From NCBI GenBank assembly GCA_018676675.1, contig JABHEG010000305.1, positions 1 through 48,587 on the forward strand: a stretch of DNA of 48,587 nucleotides, in the 5' to 3' direction. Below are positions 9,060-18,337 of the stretch, one piece after another. Source of the DNA: Lentisphaerota bacterium (GTDB taxonomy: Bacteria > Verrucomicrobiota > Lentisphaeria > Oligosphaerales > JABHEG01). Made by a program: the position numbers and the translations under genes. A model generated the notes under the pieces. It was not told where the DNA came from. It did no database searches and saw only the letters and a list, made by a program, of their open reading frames with translations. Each line of letters starts with the position of its first letter. The first letter of the stretch is position 1.

Positions 9060-9823
9060 GATCTTGCCTGCTCGGCCCCGGAGGAACCACTGACGGAAGG
9101 CGTGCGTTCGGCTTCGTGGGTGCCCGGGACGGTCGGTTCGGTATCACTGGCGACCTCGGTGTCATCACCAGTGCCTTCAGTCGGCCGCTCGCCAACCACA
9201 AATCGGCTCAGCGTGCCGGCGTTGTAGTGGTAGAGCGCCGGCATCGCCTCGAAAATGGTGTCGTGCTCAGTGACGTCCTGATCGGTTGGAGGCCGCAAAC
9301 GCTGGAGCAGGCGGTACTTCTCCAGAACCGGCAGGATGCGACGCAGAATGCGGCTGCGGACGTGCTCCTGGGTGTACCGACTCTCCGACTCCTTGGGAAA
9401 CAACTCGACAAAGCGGCGTTGTGTGTACACGAGGAGATCCCCGAAAAGGAACCGGGGATTCTCTGGATCGTCCACAGTCATCGCGTTCTCCTCAAGCAGG
9501 TGCTCGAAGTACTCCAGCAGGATCATGAACCCAAGGCATTCATCGCGTGTCCGGAAGTCGAACATGTCACGGTTCGCCTCCGAAACGGCTTCATTGTGCC
9601 ACTGAGCTTTGTAGAAACGGGCACATTTGGCGTCCATGAACAGATGCCACCCGTAATACATCTCAGCAAAACGGGCGAACTCACTCCGGTGACGGCGCAG
9701 AAAGAAGAACAGATCCTCATTGTCCGTGCGGTAGAAGTAGGGCGTCTCCACCAGAATGTTGAGAACGGCCCGGACTCGTTCGGGAAACGCTGCTGTGAGC
9801 TCGGCTAAGGGGGCCTCGTTCAT
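9056..9823 (-). CDS. jetB: Wadjet protein JetB (KITE-like winged-helix subunit)
   Basis: 255 residues, mostly helical. JetB proteins are the MukE/KITE-like partners that bind the kleisin JetA. The sequence has the family pattern: an N-terminal helix (VRAVLNILVETPYFYR), a hydrophobic core with LFFFLRRHRSEF and YYGWHLFMDAKCARFYK, a central FRTRDECLGFMILLEYF helix, and a later winged-helix segment ending near the 190s. It resembles DUF4194/DUF2398 proteins. The last 50 residues are acidic and Ser/Thr-rich, probably disordered. Both ends overlap neighbours by ATGA (jetA at 9820-9823, jetC at 9056-9059). The assignment relies heavily on its place between jetA and jetC. Confidence 0.82.
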   Translation of the reverse strand: MNEAPLAELTAAFPERVRAVLNILVETPYFYRTDNEDLFFFLRRHRSEFARFAEMYYGWHLFMDAKCARFYKAQWHNEAVSEANRDMFDFRTRDECLGFMILLEYFEHLLEENAMTVDDPENPRFLFGDLLVYTQRRFVELFPKESESRYTQEHVRSRILRRILPVLEKYRLLQRLRPPTDQDVTEHDTIFEAMPALYHYNAGTLSRFVVGERPTEGTGDDTEVASDTEPTVPGTHEAERTPSVSGSSGAEQARS

Positions 9824-11628
9824 GACTCATCATCCGATCGGCTTAGCAGCATCTCGTCAAAGCTGAGCTGCTGGTCATCAATGACTACGGAGGCCGGATA
9901 CTCCGGGGTAGCCTCCACTCGATAGCTTACGCTCTTGAGCTTGCGCCCTTCCCCCAGAATTCCAGCACGGGCCAGGTCCATGATTCGGGCAAAGTCCTCC
10001 GGATCGGTGTAAGCGCCCTGGGAAACGCGTTGCGGGGTTCCCTCGTATGGCAGACCAACGGTCACTTCCAGCCATCGTTTCAGGCGTTCAAGGCGAGCGC
10101 GTTCCATGCTGACCACCGGTTCTGTTCCCCGCCGTTTGCGCGGGAGAAAACGTCTCTCGACCCCAGGCCGATGGACGGGGCGACGGCGAGGCTGAGGAGG
10201 ATCCGCCTTCTCATGGTCGTCCCAGAACCGGGGATCGTGCCGCATGATCGCAGGGGAAACGAGCCGATTGATCAACGCGCTAGGACAGCTCTCTACCGGC
10301 TGGTCGGCAAGTCGCCGAATGGCTTCCCGCAGATCCTCCAGTCGGTTGCTCTTGCGCTCCAACTCACGAAGATGGGAATGGAGCTTACGCCACACTTGAA
10401 TGGACGCATCCTGGATCCGCCGACAGAGCCGGTCAAGGTGTCCGGTTTCACGGTAGAACGCCCGGAGACGTCGCGGAATCCGTTCCTGAGCGGACGCTTC
10501 GTGCGAACGCTTCAGCAAGCCCGGAGCCTTCCGGCGCTCCTCTTCCATGATCTGGATGGCAGACCGCAGCTTCGCCTGGTTTTTCTCATCCAGAAGCTGC
10601 TCGACAAACTCAACGATCTCATTCCGCAATTCGTTGATCTGGCGGAGAAACTCATTCACGAAGCGATCAAGTTCCACAAGCACCCCCTTGGCTTCGCCCA
10701 CATCGTAGTGGTGAACGACAAACCCCAGGAGGCGAGCATTGAAGGCCCCGAGCTCGCCGTTGATATCCAGGCTCAGCGTGTCGAGACGGAAGAGCTGGAA
10801 GAGGATTCTGCGCGCATCATCGCCCCGCTCCCGTTTGCTGCCGAAACGCCGAAGAAGACGAAGTAAGGTGGTCAAGTTACCACAGACCTCCTCAAGCAGA
10901 TCACGGGTGTCGGAAGGCCGTCCCTCAAGTTCTTCCTGGAGGCGCTCTTCGAGCCACTCCAGGAACGCAACGGCATCCTCGCCAAGTCGGTAACGGAACT
11001 TCCGTTTGCGTGTGTCCCGGTAACCACGCAGACGCTCCCGTTCTATCCTGCAGCTGACCAGCTCCCACGCCTGCAATTGGTCCAGATCGGTCCGGAACTG
11101 GTCTGGTGAGTAATCGCCGTCCTCGCAGAGCAGCGACTGCGGCTCCCTGACCGCATCGTACACGTCCTCATAGAGAGGCTCGAGTTCATGCGTCCGCCGG
11201 AAAAGCAGGAGCCGGTAGAGGATCTGAACGTAAAACGCCCCCCGCTCCGCCAGCACAAGGCTTCCCAAGTGGCTGTTGCGGCGCTCTATGAGAGCTGTGG
11301 CTGCTCCCTGAGAGAACGCCTCAAGTGACTGGCTGCCGAACAGCTCAGCCGGGTTGACTTTTGGGTTGGGTTCTTCTGGCATCAGACAGTCCGAAACACT
11401 GGCTTCGAGAGGCTGGCAGCACATCATCAGGAGTGCGAACGCCGAGCAGACAAGGTAAGTCAGCGGAGGCCGATTCGCAAGATGCCGAGCGGACCGACCG
11501 GCCTCCTGTCGCACGGTCCGCCACAGCCCACGGAGATCCCTCGGCTTCCGGCGCAGCGGCGTGCCTCGTCGTCGCGCCAGCTTTGCCCAAGTGCTGAGGC
11601 ACGCGGTCGTGAGGAGGGAGTAGCCCAT
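9820..11628 (-). CDS. jetA: Wadjet protein JetA (MukF/kleisin-like subunit)
   Basis: First gene of the Wadjet operon, predicted to be the kleisin that bridges the JetC heads and binds JetB. The conserved-looking part starts at MPEEPNPKVNPAELFG (ATG at 11380-11382) and gives 520 residues. It holds a winged-helix-like region with YVQILYRLLLFRR, then long charged helices (EEVCGNLTTLLRLLRRF, INELRNEIVEFVEQLL) and an Arg/Pro-rich tail before a C-terminal wHTH-like end. The frame extends 82 residues further to 11628, where AGGGAGGAG stands just upstream of the ATG; 11382 lacks a Shine-Dalgarno. The extension contains a hydrophobic stretch (LTYLVCSAFALLMMCC) odd for a cytosolic subunit, so the true start is unresolved. 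Stop overlaps jetB start by ATGA. It does not look like a clear DUF3375 (type I) JetA. Confidence 0.78.
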   Translation of the reverse strand: MGYSLLTTACLSTWAKLARRRGTPLRRKPRDLRGLWRTVRQEAGRSARHLANRPPLTYLVCSAFALLMMCCQPLEASVSDCLMPEEPNPKVNPAELFGSQSLEAFSQGAATALIERRNSHLGSLVLAERGAFYVQILYRLLLFRRTHELEPLYEDVYDAVREPQSLLCEDGDYSPDQFRTDLDQLQAWELVSCRIERERLRGYRDTRKRKFRYRLGEDAVAFLEWLEERLQEELEGRPSDTRDLLEEVCGNLTTLLRLLRRFGSKRERGDDARRILFQLFRLDTLSLDINGELGAFNARLLGFVVHHYDVGEAKGVLVELDRFVNEFLRQINELRNEIVEFVEQLLDEKNQAKLRSAIQIMEEERRKAPGLLKRSHEASAQERIPRRLRAFYRETGHLDRLCRRIQDASIQVWRKLHSHLRELERKSNRLEDLREAIRRLADQPVESCPSALINRLVSPAIMRHDPRFWDDHEKADPPQPRRRPVHRPGVERRFLPRKRRGTEPVVSMERARLERLKRWLEVTVGLPYEGTPQRVSQGAYTDPEDFARIMDLARAGILGEGRKLKSVSYRVEATPEYPASVVIDDQQLSFDEMLLSRSDDES

Positions 11629-11923
11629 GCTCCTCCCTGCGGGGCAACTTGAAACGTGGGGAGTTCAGATCACATTGCGAGGTACGCAAGAAGGGGAGAA
11701 AGGAGTGTCCGTTGTCATGCAGGAGTACGGCATGGCGCGGGGGTGCTGGCCGCATCGGCGGCGCCATTTCCTGACCCGCACCTATCGGTCGGCCGAGGCC
11801 GGCACCATGGCACGATCACGGAGCGGGAGCTCCCGGCGATACACACGACATCGACTACCATACCAACCTCAGCCCCACCAAACAACACGCGCGTCTCACA
11901 ACTGACAGACAAGAGGCAATCCC
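11629..11923. other. Divergent intergenic region between jetA and the propeller gene
   Basis: About 295 bp (540 bp if jetA starts at 11382) between divergent genes, so it should hold both promoters. I see no convincing -35/-10 pairs. A perfect 12-bp palindrome CGGGAGCTCCCG lies at 11824-11835; its role is unknown and it could be chance in GC-rich DNA. Confidence 0.35.
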
Positions 11924-12913
11924 ATGGTAGAACCGGCGGTCAAGCTCTGTTCCCTGCGCAAGGTGTTCGGCGATGGTCAACACAATGCATTTACCGACAT
12001 GTGCCAGTTCGGCGGGGTGTTCTATCTGGCCTTCCGGAACTGCCCCGATGGGCACGCTGTCCATGACAGCTCCACAATACGCGTTATGTCCAGCGCTGAT
12101 GGACGGGATTGGCACGACGCCTTCAACTTCTCAGTCGATGACCGCGATACCCGGGATCCACATTTTCTCGTGTTTGGTGACACCCTCTTTGTCTACACGG
12201 GAACATGGCTCTGTCCCGGAGGGACGGCTGTCTATGACATCAACCAACACCTGGGCTACTGCGCATGGACCCAGGACGGCATCTCCTGGGAAGGCCCACG
12301 CATGCTGGAAGGGACGTACGGCCACTACATCTGGCGAGCCGCTGCATGGAGCGGGAAGGCCTACCTGTGTGGCCGGCGGAAAAGCGAGTTCCAGCACGGT
12401 ATCGCGCATGGCGAAGGAGGAAGCGTTACCCAGGCCGTCCTGCTTGAGAGTGACGACGGCTTTGTGTGGCGATTCCGCTCCGTCTTTCGAGAAGCGTACG
12501 GGGACGAAACGGCATTCGCATTCGGACCCGATGGCGGGTTGGTCGGGCTGGCTCGAACACTGACCGGAAAGAACGCGTGCGTGTGTCGGGCTGAAGCCCC
12601 GTTCGAGGAGTGGACCAGCGCAGAGCTCGACCGCTATGTCGGCGGACCAATGCTCGTGCGATGGCAAGGGAACTGGCTAGCCGGAGGACGAAAGACACTG
12701 GGGGGAGCACCGGTGACCACGCTCTACTGGCTGCGCGACAATCAGCTTTCCGAGATTATGGAACTGCCCAGCGGCGGAGACAATTCCTACACCGGTTTCG
12801 TGGAACTGAGACCGGGGCGGGCGCTCATATCCTATTACTCCAGCCACGAAGCCGAAAAGCCAAACGAGGCGAGCATTTACCTGGCAGAACTGGAGTTGCC
12901 TCCCTGCCCCTAA
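11924..12913 (+). CDS. Cytosolic beta-propeller, sialidase/GH43-like protein of unknown specificity
   Basis: A 329-residue protein without a signal peptide. It reads as repeated four-stranded blades with Asp-box-like turns: STIRVMSSADGRDWHDA, YCAWTQDGISWEGP and LLESDDGFVWRF. These S/T-x-D-G-x-x-W turns are typical of sialidase/BNR and GH43/GH32-like propellers. Blade-start charged residues such as DTRDPHFLVFGD could belong to an active site. I recognise the fold class but not the substrate, and it may be non-enzymatic. Only a weak AGAGG lies about 9 nt before the ATG. The gene is divergent from the Wadjet operon, and its TAA overlaps the TAG of the convergent hrpB by two bases. Confidence 0.6.
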   Translation: MVEPAVKLCSLRKVFGDGQHNAFTDMCQFGGVFYLAFRNCPDGHAVHDSSTIRVMSSADGRDWHDAFNFSVDDRDTRDPHFLVFGDTLFVYTGTWLCPGGTAVYDINQHLGYCAWTQDGISWEGPRMLEGTYGHYIWRAAAWSGKAYLCGRRKSEFQHGIAHGEGGSVTQAVLLESDDGFVWRFRSVFREAYGDETAFAFGPDGGLVGLARTLTGKNACVCRAEAPFEEWTSAELDRYVGGPMLVRWQGNWLAGGRKTLGGAPVTTLYWLRDNQLSEIMELPSGGDNSYTGFVELRPGRALISYYSSHEAEKPNEASIYLAELELPPCP

Positions 12914-15468
12914 TCCCTCAGGGTCACAACACGACTCGCCTGCCGGTATCTCACCTTGAACCCCTCAAACCCCGGAAGCGCCCACCGCGGCGGCTCTTTC
13001 AGACGCTTGGCCGAGGCGCCCTGTGGCGTCAGCATCACCTCACGACGTCTCGGATCAACCGTGCACGCGTACTGCGCCCCTTGGTAACCCCAGGCACGTG
13101 GAAAAGCCGCTCTCACCTCGTCCTCCCGGCCAATGGGCGCACCCAGTTCGCTCGTGACGTCAAGCCTCAGATCATCCCCATCGACCAGCGCCAAATCCTC
13201 ACATTGCTCCACACCCAACTGCGCAAGGCGGTCTTCCAGGAACACGTTTGGGCTCGCGAGCCAGGCATCAAGCCGCAGCAATGATCCAGGGCACTGCCCG
13301 GGCCAGTCCCGCAGTGTCCGGGCGACATGGAGGTCATCACATACGCCTTCGCCGGCAGAGGCAAGCCAGCGCCCCTCAAGAATGAGTTCAGCAACAGCCT
13401 TCCGCAGGACCGCACCTTCCAGTTGCCGTTCGAGACTTTGCAGCACGGCGCCACCAAGAACCTGTGACACTTCGCCCGTCACAACCGGGCATCGATCACG
13501 GGTCCAGGCCACGCGCACCGTCCCCACGCGCTCCTCCCCGAGGCGGGCTCCTGCCAGTTCGTGGAACGTGCAGGGAAGGAGCATGCTGCCCACTCCCACG
13601 ATCCCCGTCCCACCGTCCTCTATCCACTCGTGCTGCATGATGAGGCCGGCCTTGGGCCAATGCCCGTCTCCGGGTTTGTCCCGCCCCCATCTGGCATATG
13701 GGTAGACCCCCAACTCAACCACGCCGTTGGCCCACGGTTCGCCCCCGCGTCGCCGTTTGCCTCCAGGCGTGCCGCGACCGGCCCCGTCTGCGCGGGGGCG
13801 CAGAGCGAAGGCGGCCTCCGGCCAGCGCCTGAGGAGAAACGTGGACAGGGCCCCGCGAGCAGGCAGAGGGGAAGGGTCTCGAGTTGGGGAACCACAAGGA
13901 CAGCCAAGCACGCGCCGAAGAGCGGACGAAATGGCTCGGGCCTCCTTCAAGGCCGAGCTGTGGAGCCCATGCTCACGGGGCTGACCATGCCGCAAGCAGA
14001 CCAGAGCATCAGAGACCTCGTCTCTGCCAGCCTTGAGCAGTCGGACGCGCTCCAATTCGACGTCCGCACGATTCTCAGCGGGGAGGACGTCCAGCGGACG
14101 GAGAATGTCAGCCCGAGCCTGCAAGACCCCTACCAAATCGCACAAGGTGGGTGTGAGTTCCGGGGGAGGATCAACGAGAATCCGCGCCTCATGCAGAGAA
14201 ACGGGCAACTCCAACAGCGAGCGCCCCAGATCGCTGGCCCGGCCGGCCGAAGTCAGCGCCCCAAGTGCTTTCAGACGTGAAATCGCCCGTTCAAGCGCAA
14301 ATTCCGGGGGAGGAGTGACCCACGGAGCGCGACCGATGGCGTCCGAACCCAGCCCGGCAACGGTGGCTCTGAGCACAACATCGTCCAACTCGATACACAT
14401 CACCTCAGGAGGACGGTCAGGGACAGGAACAAAGCGAGCGGACCACAGCCTTACGGCCTCCCCCCGAGCAACGCGACCGGCTCGGCCCGCGCGCTGATCC
14501 ATCGATGCCTTCGAAACGGGCAACGTCACGAGCCCGGAGCGTCCCGCTCTGTGAGCCCGCATCCGAACGAGGCCGGTGTCGATCACCGTCGTCACACGAG
14601 GGATCGTCAGGGAGGTCTCAGCCACGTTCGTCGCCAGGAAGACCCTTCGGGCCCCGGAGTGATCGGCCAGAGCACGCGCGACGCGGTCCGTCGGCAACTG
14701 CCCGTGAACCGACATCAGCACAATATCGGGTCTGTTACCAAGACGCCGGCGGAGTGCCCGATCACAAGCAGAGATCTCCCGCTTCCCGGGCAGGAAAACC
14801 AGTATATCGCCTCCGTCATCGTGGGGTGCGCGAAGGACTCCTGCGACGGCGTCGGAGACCCGCCTGTCCAAGTCCCGCAGAGTGGGAGGCGCATCCGTTT
14901 CAACGTACGAAACGGACACGGGGAAGGTGCGCCCTTCTGCCGTCAGCAGCGTCGCGCCGAGGGCGGCTGCCAGCACCTCGGCATCAAGGGTTGCGGATGT
15001 GACCACGATCTTCGGGGATCCGGTGTTCGGTTGGTTCCGGGCCCGCAGCAGCGTCAGGCAGAGATCGACCTCCCATCCACGTTCATGAAACTCATCAAAG
15101 AGAACAGCCTCGAACGGCAACGGGCCGCCGCCAATCATGCGCAATGCCACGCCTGGAGTCACGAACAGGATCCGAGTAGCCGCGGAACTCCGATTGGCGA
15201 AACGTATCCGGTAACCTACGCGCTGCCCTACCGGTTCTCCCATGGTGCCGGCAACGTACGTCGCAAGCGATTGGCAGGCGACTCGCCGTGGCTCAATCAC
15301 CAGCACAGGCCCGTCGAACGACTCGGACATCCACACCGGCAAACAGGTTGACTTCCCTGACCCCGTCGGAGCCACAACGACTAACGGCTCGGGCGATGAC
15401 AGACACTCATCCACCTGGGGACGAATGGACTGGATTGGCAAGGGCATCGGCATGGGAGTGGCAGTCAC
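12910..15468 (-). CDS. hrpB: ATP-dependent helicase HrpB
   Basis: An 852-residue DEAH-type RNA helicase of the HrpB family, normally about 800-850 residues. Motif I is APTGSGKST (33-41), motif Ia is in VLVIEPRRVACQS, motif II is the HrpB-typical DEFH (125-128), motif III is TSATLD, motif V is ATNVAETSLTIP and motif VI is QRAGRAGR. An HA2-like region and an HrpB C-terminal domain (PYARWGRDKPGDGHWPKAG, TCHEL-type segment) follow. The start appears to be a GTG at 15466-15468 with no good Shine-Dalgarno; nearby ATGs at codons 6 and 8 are alternatives. It follows the amidohydrolase gene by 30 bp on the same strand and may be co-transcribed. The cellular role of HrpB is poorly known in most bacteria. 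Confidence 0.93.
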   Translation of the reverse strand: MTATPMPMPLPIQSIRPQVDECLSSPEPLVVVAPTGSGKSTCLPVWMSESFDGPVLVIEPRRVACQSLATYVAGTMGEPVGQRVGYRIRFANRSSAATRILFVTPGVALRMIGGGPLPFEAVLFDEFHERGWEVDLCLTLLRARNQPNTGSPKIVVTSATLDAEVLAAALGATLLTAEGRTFPVSVSYVETDAPPTLRDLDRRVSDAVAGVLRAPHDDGGDILVFLPGKREISACDRALRRRLGNRPDIVLMSVHGQLPTDRVARALADHSGARRVFLATNVAETSLTIPRVTTVIDTGLVRMRAHRAGRSGLVTLPVSKASMDQRAGRAGRVARGEAVRLWSARFVPVPDRPPEVMCIELDDVVLRATVAGLGSDAIGRAPWVTPPPEFALERAISRLKALGALTSAGRASDLGRSLLELPVSLHEARILVDPPPELTPTLCDLVGVLQARADILRPLDVLPAENRADVELERVRLLKAGRDEVSDALVCLRHGQPREHGLHSSALKEARAISSALRRVLGCPCGSPTRDPSPLPARGALSTFLLRRWPEAAFALRPRADGAGRGTPGGKRRRGGEPWANGVVELGVYPYARWGRDKPGDGHWPKAGLIMQHEWIEDGGTGIVGVGSMLLPCTFHELAGARLGEERVGTVRVAWTRDRCPVVTGEVSQVLGGAVLQSLERQLEGAVLRKAVAELILEGRWLASAGEGVCDDLHVARTLRDWPGQCPGSLLRLDAWLASPNVFLEDRLAQLGVEQCEDLALVDGDDLRLDVTSELGAPIGREDEVRAAFPRAWGYQGAQYACTVDPRRREVMLTPQGASAKRLKEPPRWALPGFEGFKVRYRQASRVVTLRD

Positions 15469-15498
15469 GTGCGGAAGGACGGGTGAGGAGAAACAGAG

Positions 15499-16785
15499 TC
15501 AAACGGTAACGTCAAGGCGCGAGTAGAGCCGCAACGGGTTGACCCAGAACCACTGGCGAAGCACACAAACGGCGTCTTCTGTCGACATGAGGCCGCGGTC
15601 AATGCGCTGGGCAAAAACGCGCGCGTAGTCCTCACGAGCCATATGCAAATGCCCCACAATCTTCTCAACCGGTCGGGCGTAGTCTCCCCCAAACGCGAGC
15701 ACCTTATTGACGGGCACCTGATCGATGAGTTCATCCAGGCCGGACACCGTCTGTGCCTGTGAGATGATGTGTGTCCAGCAAAGGTTCAGGAACACGTTCG
15801 GCAAGTTCTTCGCCACGACAATGGTGTCCCGGACAGAAGGCATGCCCAGATGGTAGAGGTCAAAGTTGGTGTCAGGGTGCCGAGGGGCAAACTCAAGCAT
15901 ATGAGTGGAGTCGATCCTGCGGAAGTCTCCCCAAATCCCGGCGTGAACGGCGACCACCAGTTCACGTTCGGCAGCCAGGTCCACCACGAGGTGGGTCAGG
16001 TAGTCACTCAGGCACTTCCGCTGCGGGGCTGCCGCTTCGCCATTCCCTCCCGTAACCGCAGAAAACGCCTCTTCGGCGTCGTGCCGCGTCGGGGTCGTGT
16101 AATGGCCCGACATCATCTTAAGGCCAACCGTTCCCTGCTCAATCCATTGCTCGAGCTGAGCCTGAACGAGAGCGACGTAGCCATCCAGAGAGCGTGGCGG
16201 CGAAATGCTCAACTCATCCGCTCGACGCTCGAGCTGCTCACAGCTGCCGACCGTGGTCAGGTTGGCCAGAGGCATCAGAGGAACGAGAGGGGCTCCCACG
16301 TCAGTGCGCCCACACTGAGTGAGGGCCACTCGGATATTGCACCGGTCATTCAGTATGCGTCGATAGATTCCCGGCGTGTTCTGGGCAAAGATCCGTTCAG
16401 AGAGAGCCTGGTATGTATCATCATCGATGTCCTCAACCTGGTAGACCATCTTGGCTGTCAGGCGGGCTGCTCGGGCATACGAGCCGTGCTTGATGGCATC
16501 CCAGTACGGGCGGAAAATCTCCCATCGCTTCTCAAGCGGAATGTCCTGGTCGAACAGGCTCTGAAAAATGGGACGATCTGCGCTGAACGAGTCGTTCCCA
16601 TGGTAGCGATCACGGTCCATGCCGGCACTGAACAGGTCGTGCCGCGTGTAGTGTGAGAAAAGCGTGAAGACATCCTGCGGCACCCCCGTTCGCTGGGCTT
16701 CCGGCGGCAGGTGCTCATGGCAGTCAATGATCTCCATGGCGGTCATTTCCGCCATAAGCCTTTCTTCGTTGGCGCTGAGTCGCAT
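15499..16785 (-). CDS. Amidohydrolase-superfamily protein (amidohydrolase 2 / uronate isomerase-like)
   Basis: A 428-residue cytosolic TIM-barrel metal-dependent hydrolase-like protein. The first barrel strand carries the metal-binding HxH in IDCHEHLPPE. Later strands show VVAVHAGIWGDF (His on strand 5), FDLYHLGMP (His on strand 6) and VLAFGGDYARP (Asp on strand 8), the expected amidohydrolase metal and catalytic residues. The large insertion between strands 1 and 5 and the WFWVNPLRLY end recall uronate-isomerase-like members common in PVC bacteria. The substrate cannot be told. AGGGAG lies 6 nt before the ATG, giving a clear start. It probably heads a two-gene unit with hrpB. Confidence 0.78.
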   Translation of the reverse strand: MRLSANEERLMAEMTAMEIIDCHEHLPPEAQRTGVPQDVFTLFSHYTRHDLFSAGMDRDRYHGNDSFSADRPIFQSLFDQDIPLEKRWEIFRPYWDAIKHGSYARAARLTAKMVYQVEDIDDDTYQALSERIFAQNTPGIYRRILNDRCNIRVALTQCGRTDVGAPLVPLMPLANLTTVGSCEQLERRADELSISPPRSLDGYVALVQAQLEQWIEQGTVGLKMMSGHYTTPTRHDAEEAFSAVTGGNGEAAAPQRKCLSDYLTHLVVDLAAERELVVAVHAGIWGDFRRIDSTHMLEFAPRHPDTNFDLYHLGMPSVRDTIVVAKNLPNVFLNLCWTHIISQAQTVSGLDELIDQVPVNKVLAFGGDYARPVEKIVGHLHMAREDYARVFAQRIDRGLMSTEDAVCVLRQWFWVNPLRLYSRLDVTV

Positions 16786-17043
16786 GTCGTCTCCCTGGTC
16801 AAGGCGTGTTATGGCGCTGGTGCGAATATAGGAGAAGCACGGGCGCCGTCAACACCGGTCCCGGAACGGAAATGGACCTTCCTTCGTGCTTGTTGTGAAT
16901 GCCGGCACCAATAGAGAACGAGTTTCCTGCGTCTCCCACAGACAGAGAATCGTTGACGAGAGAGGTCCAGCGCCGGCCCCGGAAATGGGCTATCCTCCCC
17001 TCCTTCGCCATGGAATCCCAGTAGAAGCTGCACGGCATCCCAG

Positions 17044-18195
17044 ATGGACACAACGAGTATTACATCCCCTCTGCGATCACCGCGTACCTGCGCCCTGGCC
17101 CTTTTCGTCGCTCTGACGACCGTCAGCAAGCCCTCGCGGGGAGCTCCACCGACGTGGGACCTGCAGTCCAAGCTGCGCCTGTCACTGTGCTATGATGAAA
17201 CAGCAATCCCGCGAACGGGCCGAGACCGCAGCCCGGTTGACTCGGCGTGCACCACAGTCGAGCCGGGCATCGCGCTCAAGCGCCGTTCCGGCCCTGATCT
17301 CATTGACATGCGTTACCGCCTCCGGGCGAAGATGTACGAGGAACTCAGCAGCCGGGACGCACAGGCCCACTACGCGACCCTGGCATGGCGCAAGCGCGTG
17401 CTTCCACAGACGACGCTCAGCGTGAACGACCGTTTTGCCTACTCTCTGGACAGCGGAGGCGAACAGGATGAGGCGGTAACCCGGCCGACCACCTACACCA
17501 ACAACAAGCTGAAACTCGCGATGGAGACACGTACTGGCGAAACGTGGCGCTGGCTCGTTGACGTCGTCCACGAAAGGCGCCTCTACGACGACCACTACTT
17601 CGATAACTGGTACACGATCAGCCCGACCGTAGGGGTCGAGTGGCGGTCTACTCAGCACTGTCGCCTCTCGCTCCGCCAGGAACTCAAGCACTTGAGCATC
17701 GAAGACGCAGATCCGGAACGGACCAGGCGCACACTCGCCGGCTACGCCTGTCGCCTTCCCTGGAACCTGGATTTCGACATCCGCGCCGGCGTCCTGACTC
17801 TCGACGATGGGACCAACACGGAGCCTGCGGGTTACGTACGCTTCTCCCGCCGCTGGAAGAAAGGCGCGCTCAGCGTCAAGTGGGACAGAAGCACATCGAT
17901 CAGCTCGGGGAACGCACGTGTCGTCCGGCGTGATTACCTGGTCGTGCAGCCTCGCTACCGGCTAACCGCCAAGACGCAGGCATCGGCCCGCGTCGGACTG
18001 GTTGTTCAAGACTCCGTCGGCGACGACTATACCGACACAACGACGTGGCGCAGCGGCGTGACGGTCCGACGCACGCTTGCCAGAGGGATCTCAGCGGACG
18101 TCGGGTACACCTACGTGGATCAGAACGTCCGCGGCCGCAGCGGCACACCGTTGAGCGGCAGCATCGTGTCAATGGGGGTCACAGCGGCCTTCTGA
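17044..18195 (+). CDS. Predicted outer-membrane beta-barrel protein, function unknown
   Basis: A 383-residue exported protein. An N-terminal signal-like segment (CALALFVALTTVSKPSRGA) precedes a sequence rich in alternating hydrophobic/polar strands. Examples are TLAWRKRVLPQTTLSVNDRF, TWRWLVDVVHERRL and TISPTVGVEWRS. The chain ends in SIVSMGVTAAF, a C-terminal Phe strand typical of BamA substrates. This fits a 10-14-strand outer-membrane barrel, perhaps of the exopolysaccharide/capsule-associated kind. No motif identifies a cargo. The start has no clear Shine-Dalgarno, so the exact N-terminus is uncertain. Confidence 0.65.
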   Translation: MDTTSITSPLRSPRTCALALFVALTTVSKPSRGAPPTWDLQSKLRLSLCYDETAIPRTGRDRSPVDSACTTVEPGIALKRRSGPDLIDMRYRLRAKMYEELSSRDAQAHYATLAWRKRVLPQTTLSVNDRFAYSLDSGGEQDEAVTRPTTYTNNKLKLAMETRTGETWRWLVDVVHERRLYDDHYFDNWYTISPTVGVEWRSTQHCRLSLRQELKHLSIEDADPERTRRTLAGYACRLPWNLDFDIRAGVLTLDDGTNTEPAGYVRFSRRWKKGALSVKWDRSTSISSGNARVVRRDYLVVQPRYRLTAKTQASARVGLVVQDSVGDDYTDTTTWRSGVTVRRTLARGISADVGYTYVDQNVRGRSGTPLSGSIVSMGVTAAF

Positions 18196-18233
18196 GCAGC
18201 CCCGGGCTCGTCCAGGACCGAAGACAACAGACT

Positions 18234-18262
18234 TTGGTCCAAGACCACAGACCGTCTATATT
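18234..18262 (+). promoter_or_regulatory. Possible sigma70-type promoter for the DUF1080 gene
   Basis: TTGGTC at 18234-18239 and TATATT at 18257-18262 are separated by 17 bp, about 75 bp before the next start codon. The -10 matches consensus at five of six positions, the -35 at three of six. The evidence is positional only. Confidence 0.4.
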
Positions 18263-18337
18263 GCCTGCCCAGCCGGATCATTCCGGCAACCGCGTGGAAG
18301 CATTGCGACCACTTGACAGGCAAACGGAGAGCGTGGC

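Noticed and set aside
11824..11835. 12-bp palindrome as an operator for the Wadjet operon
   Set aside because: No second site or regulator gene; a single GC-rich palindrome of this length can occur by chance.
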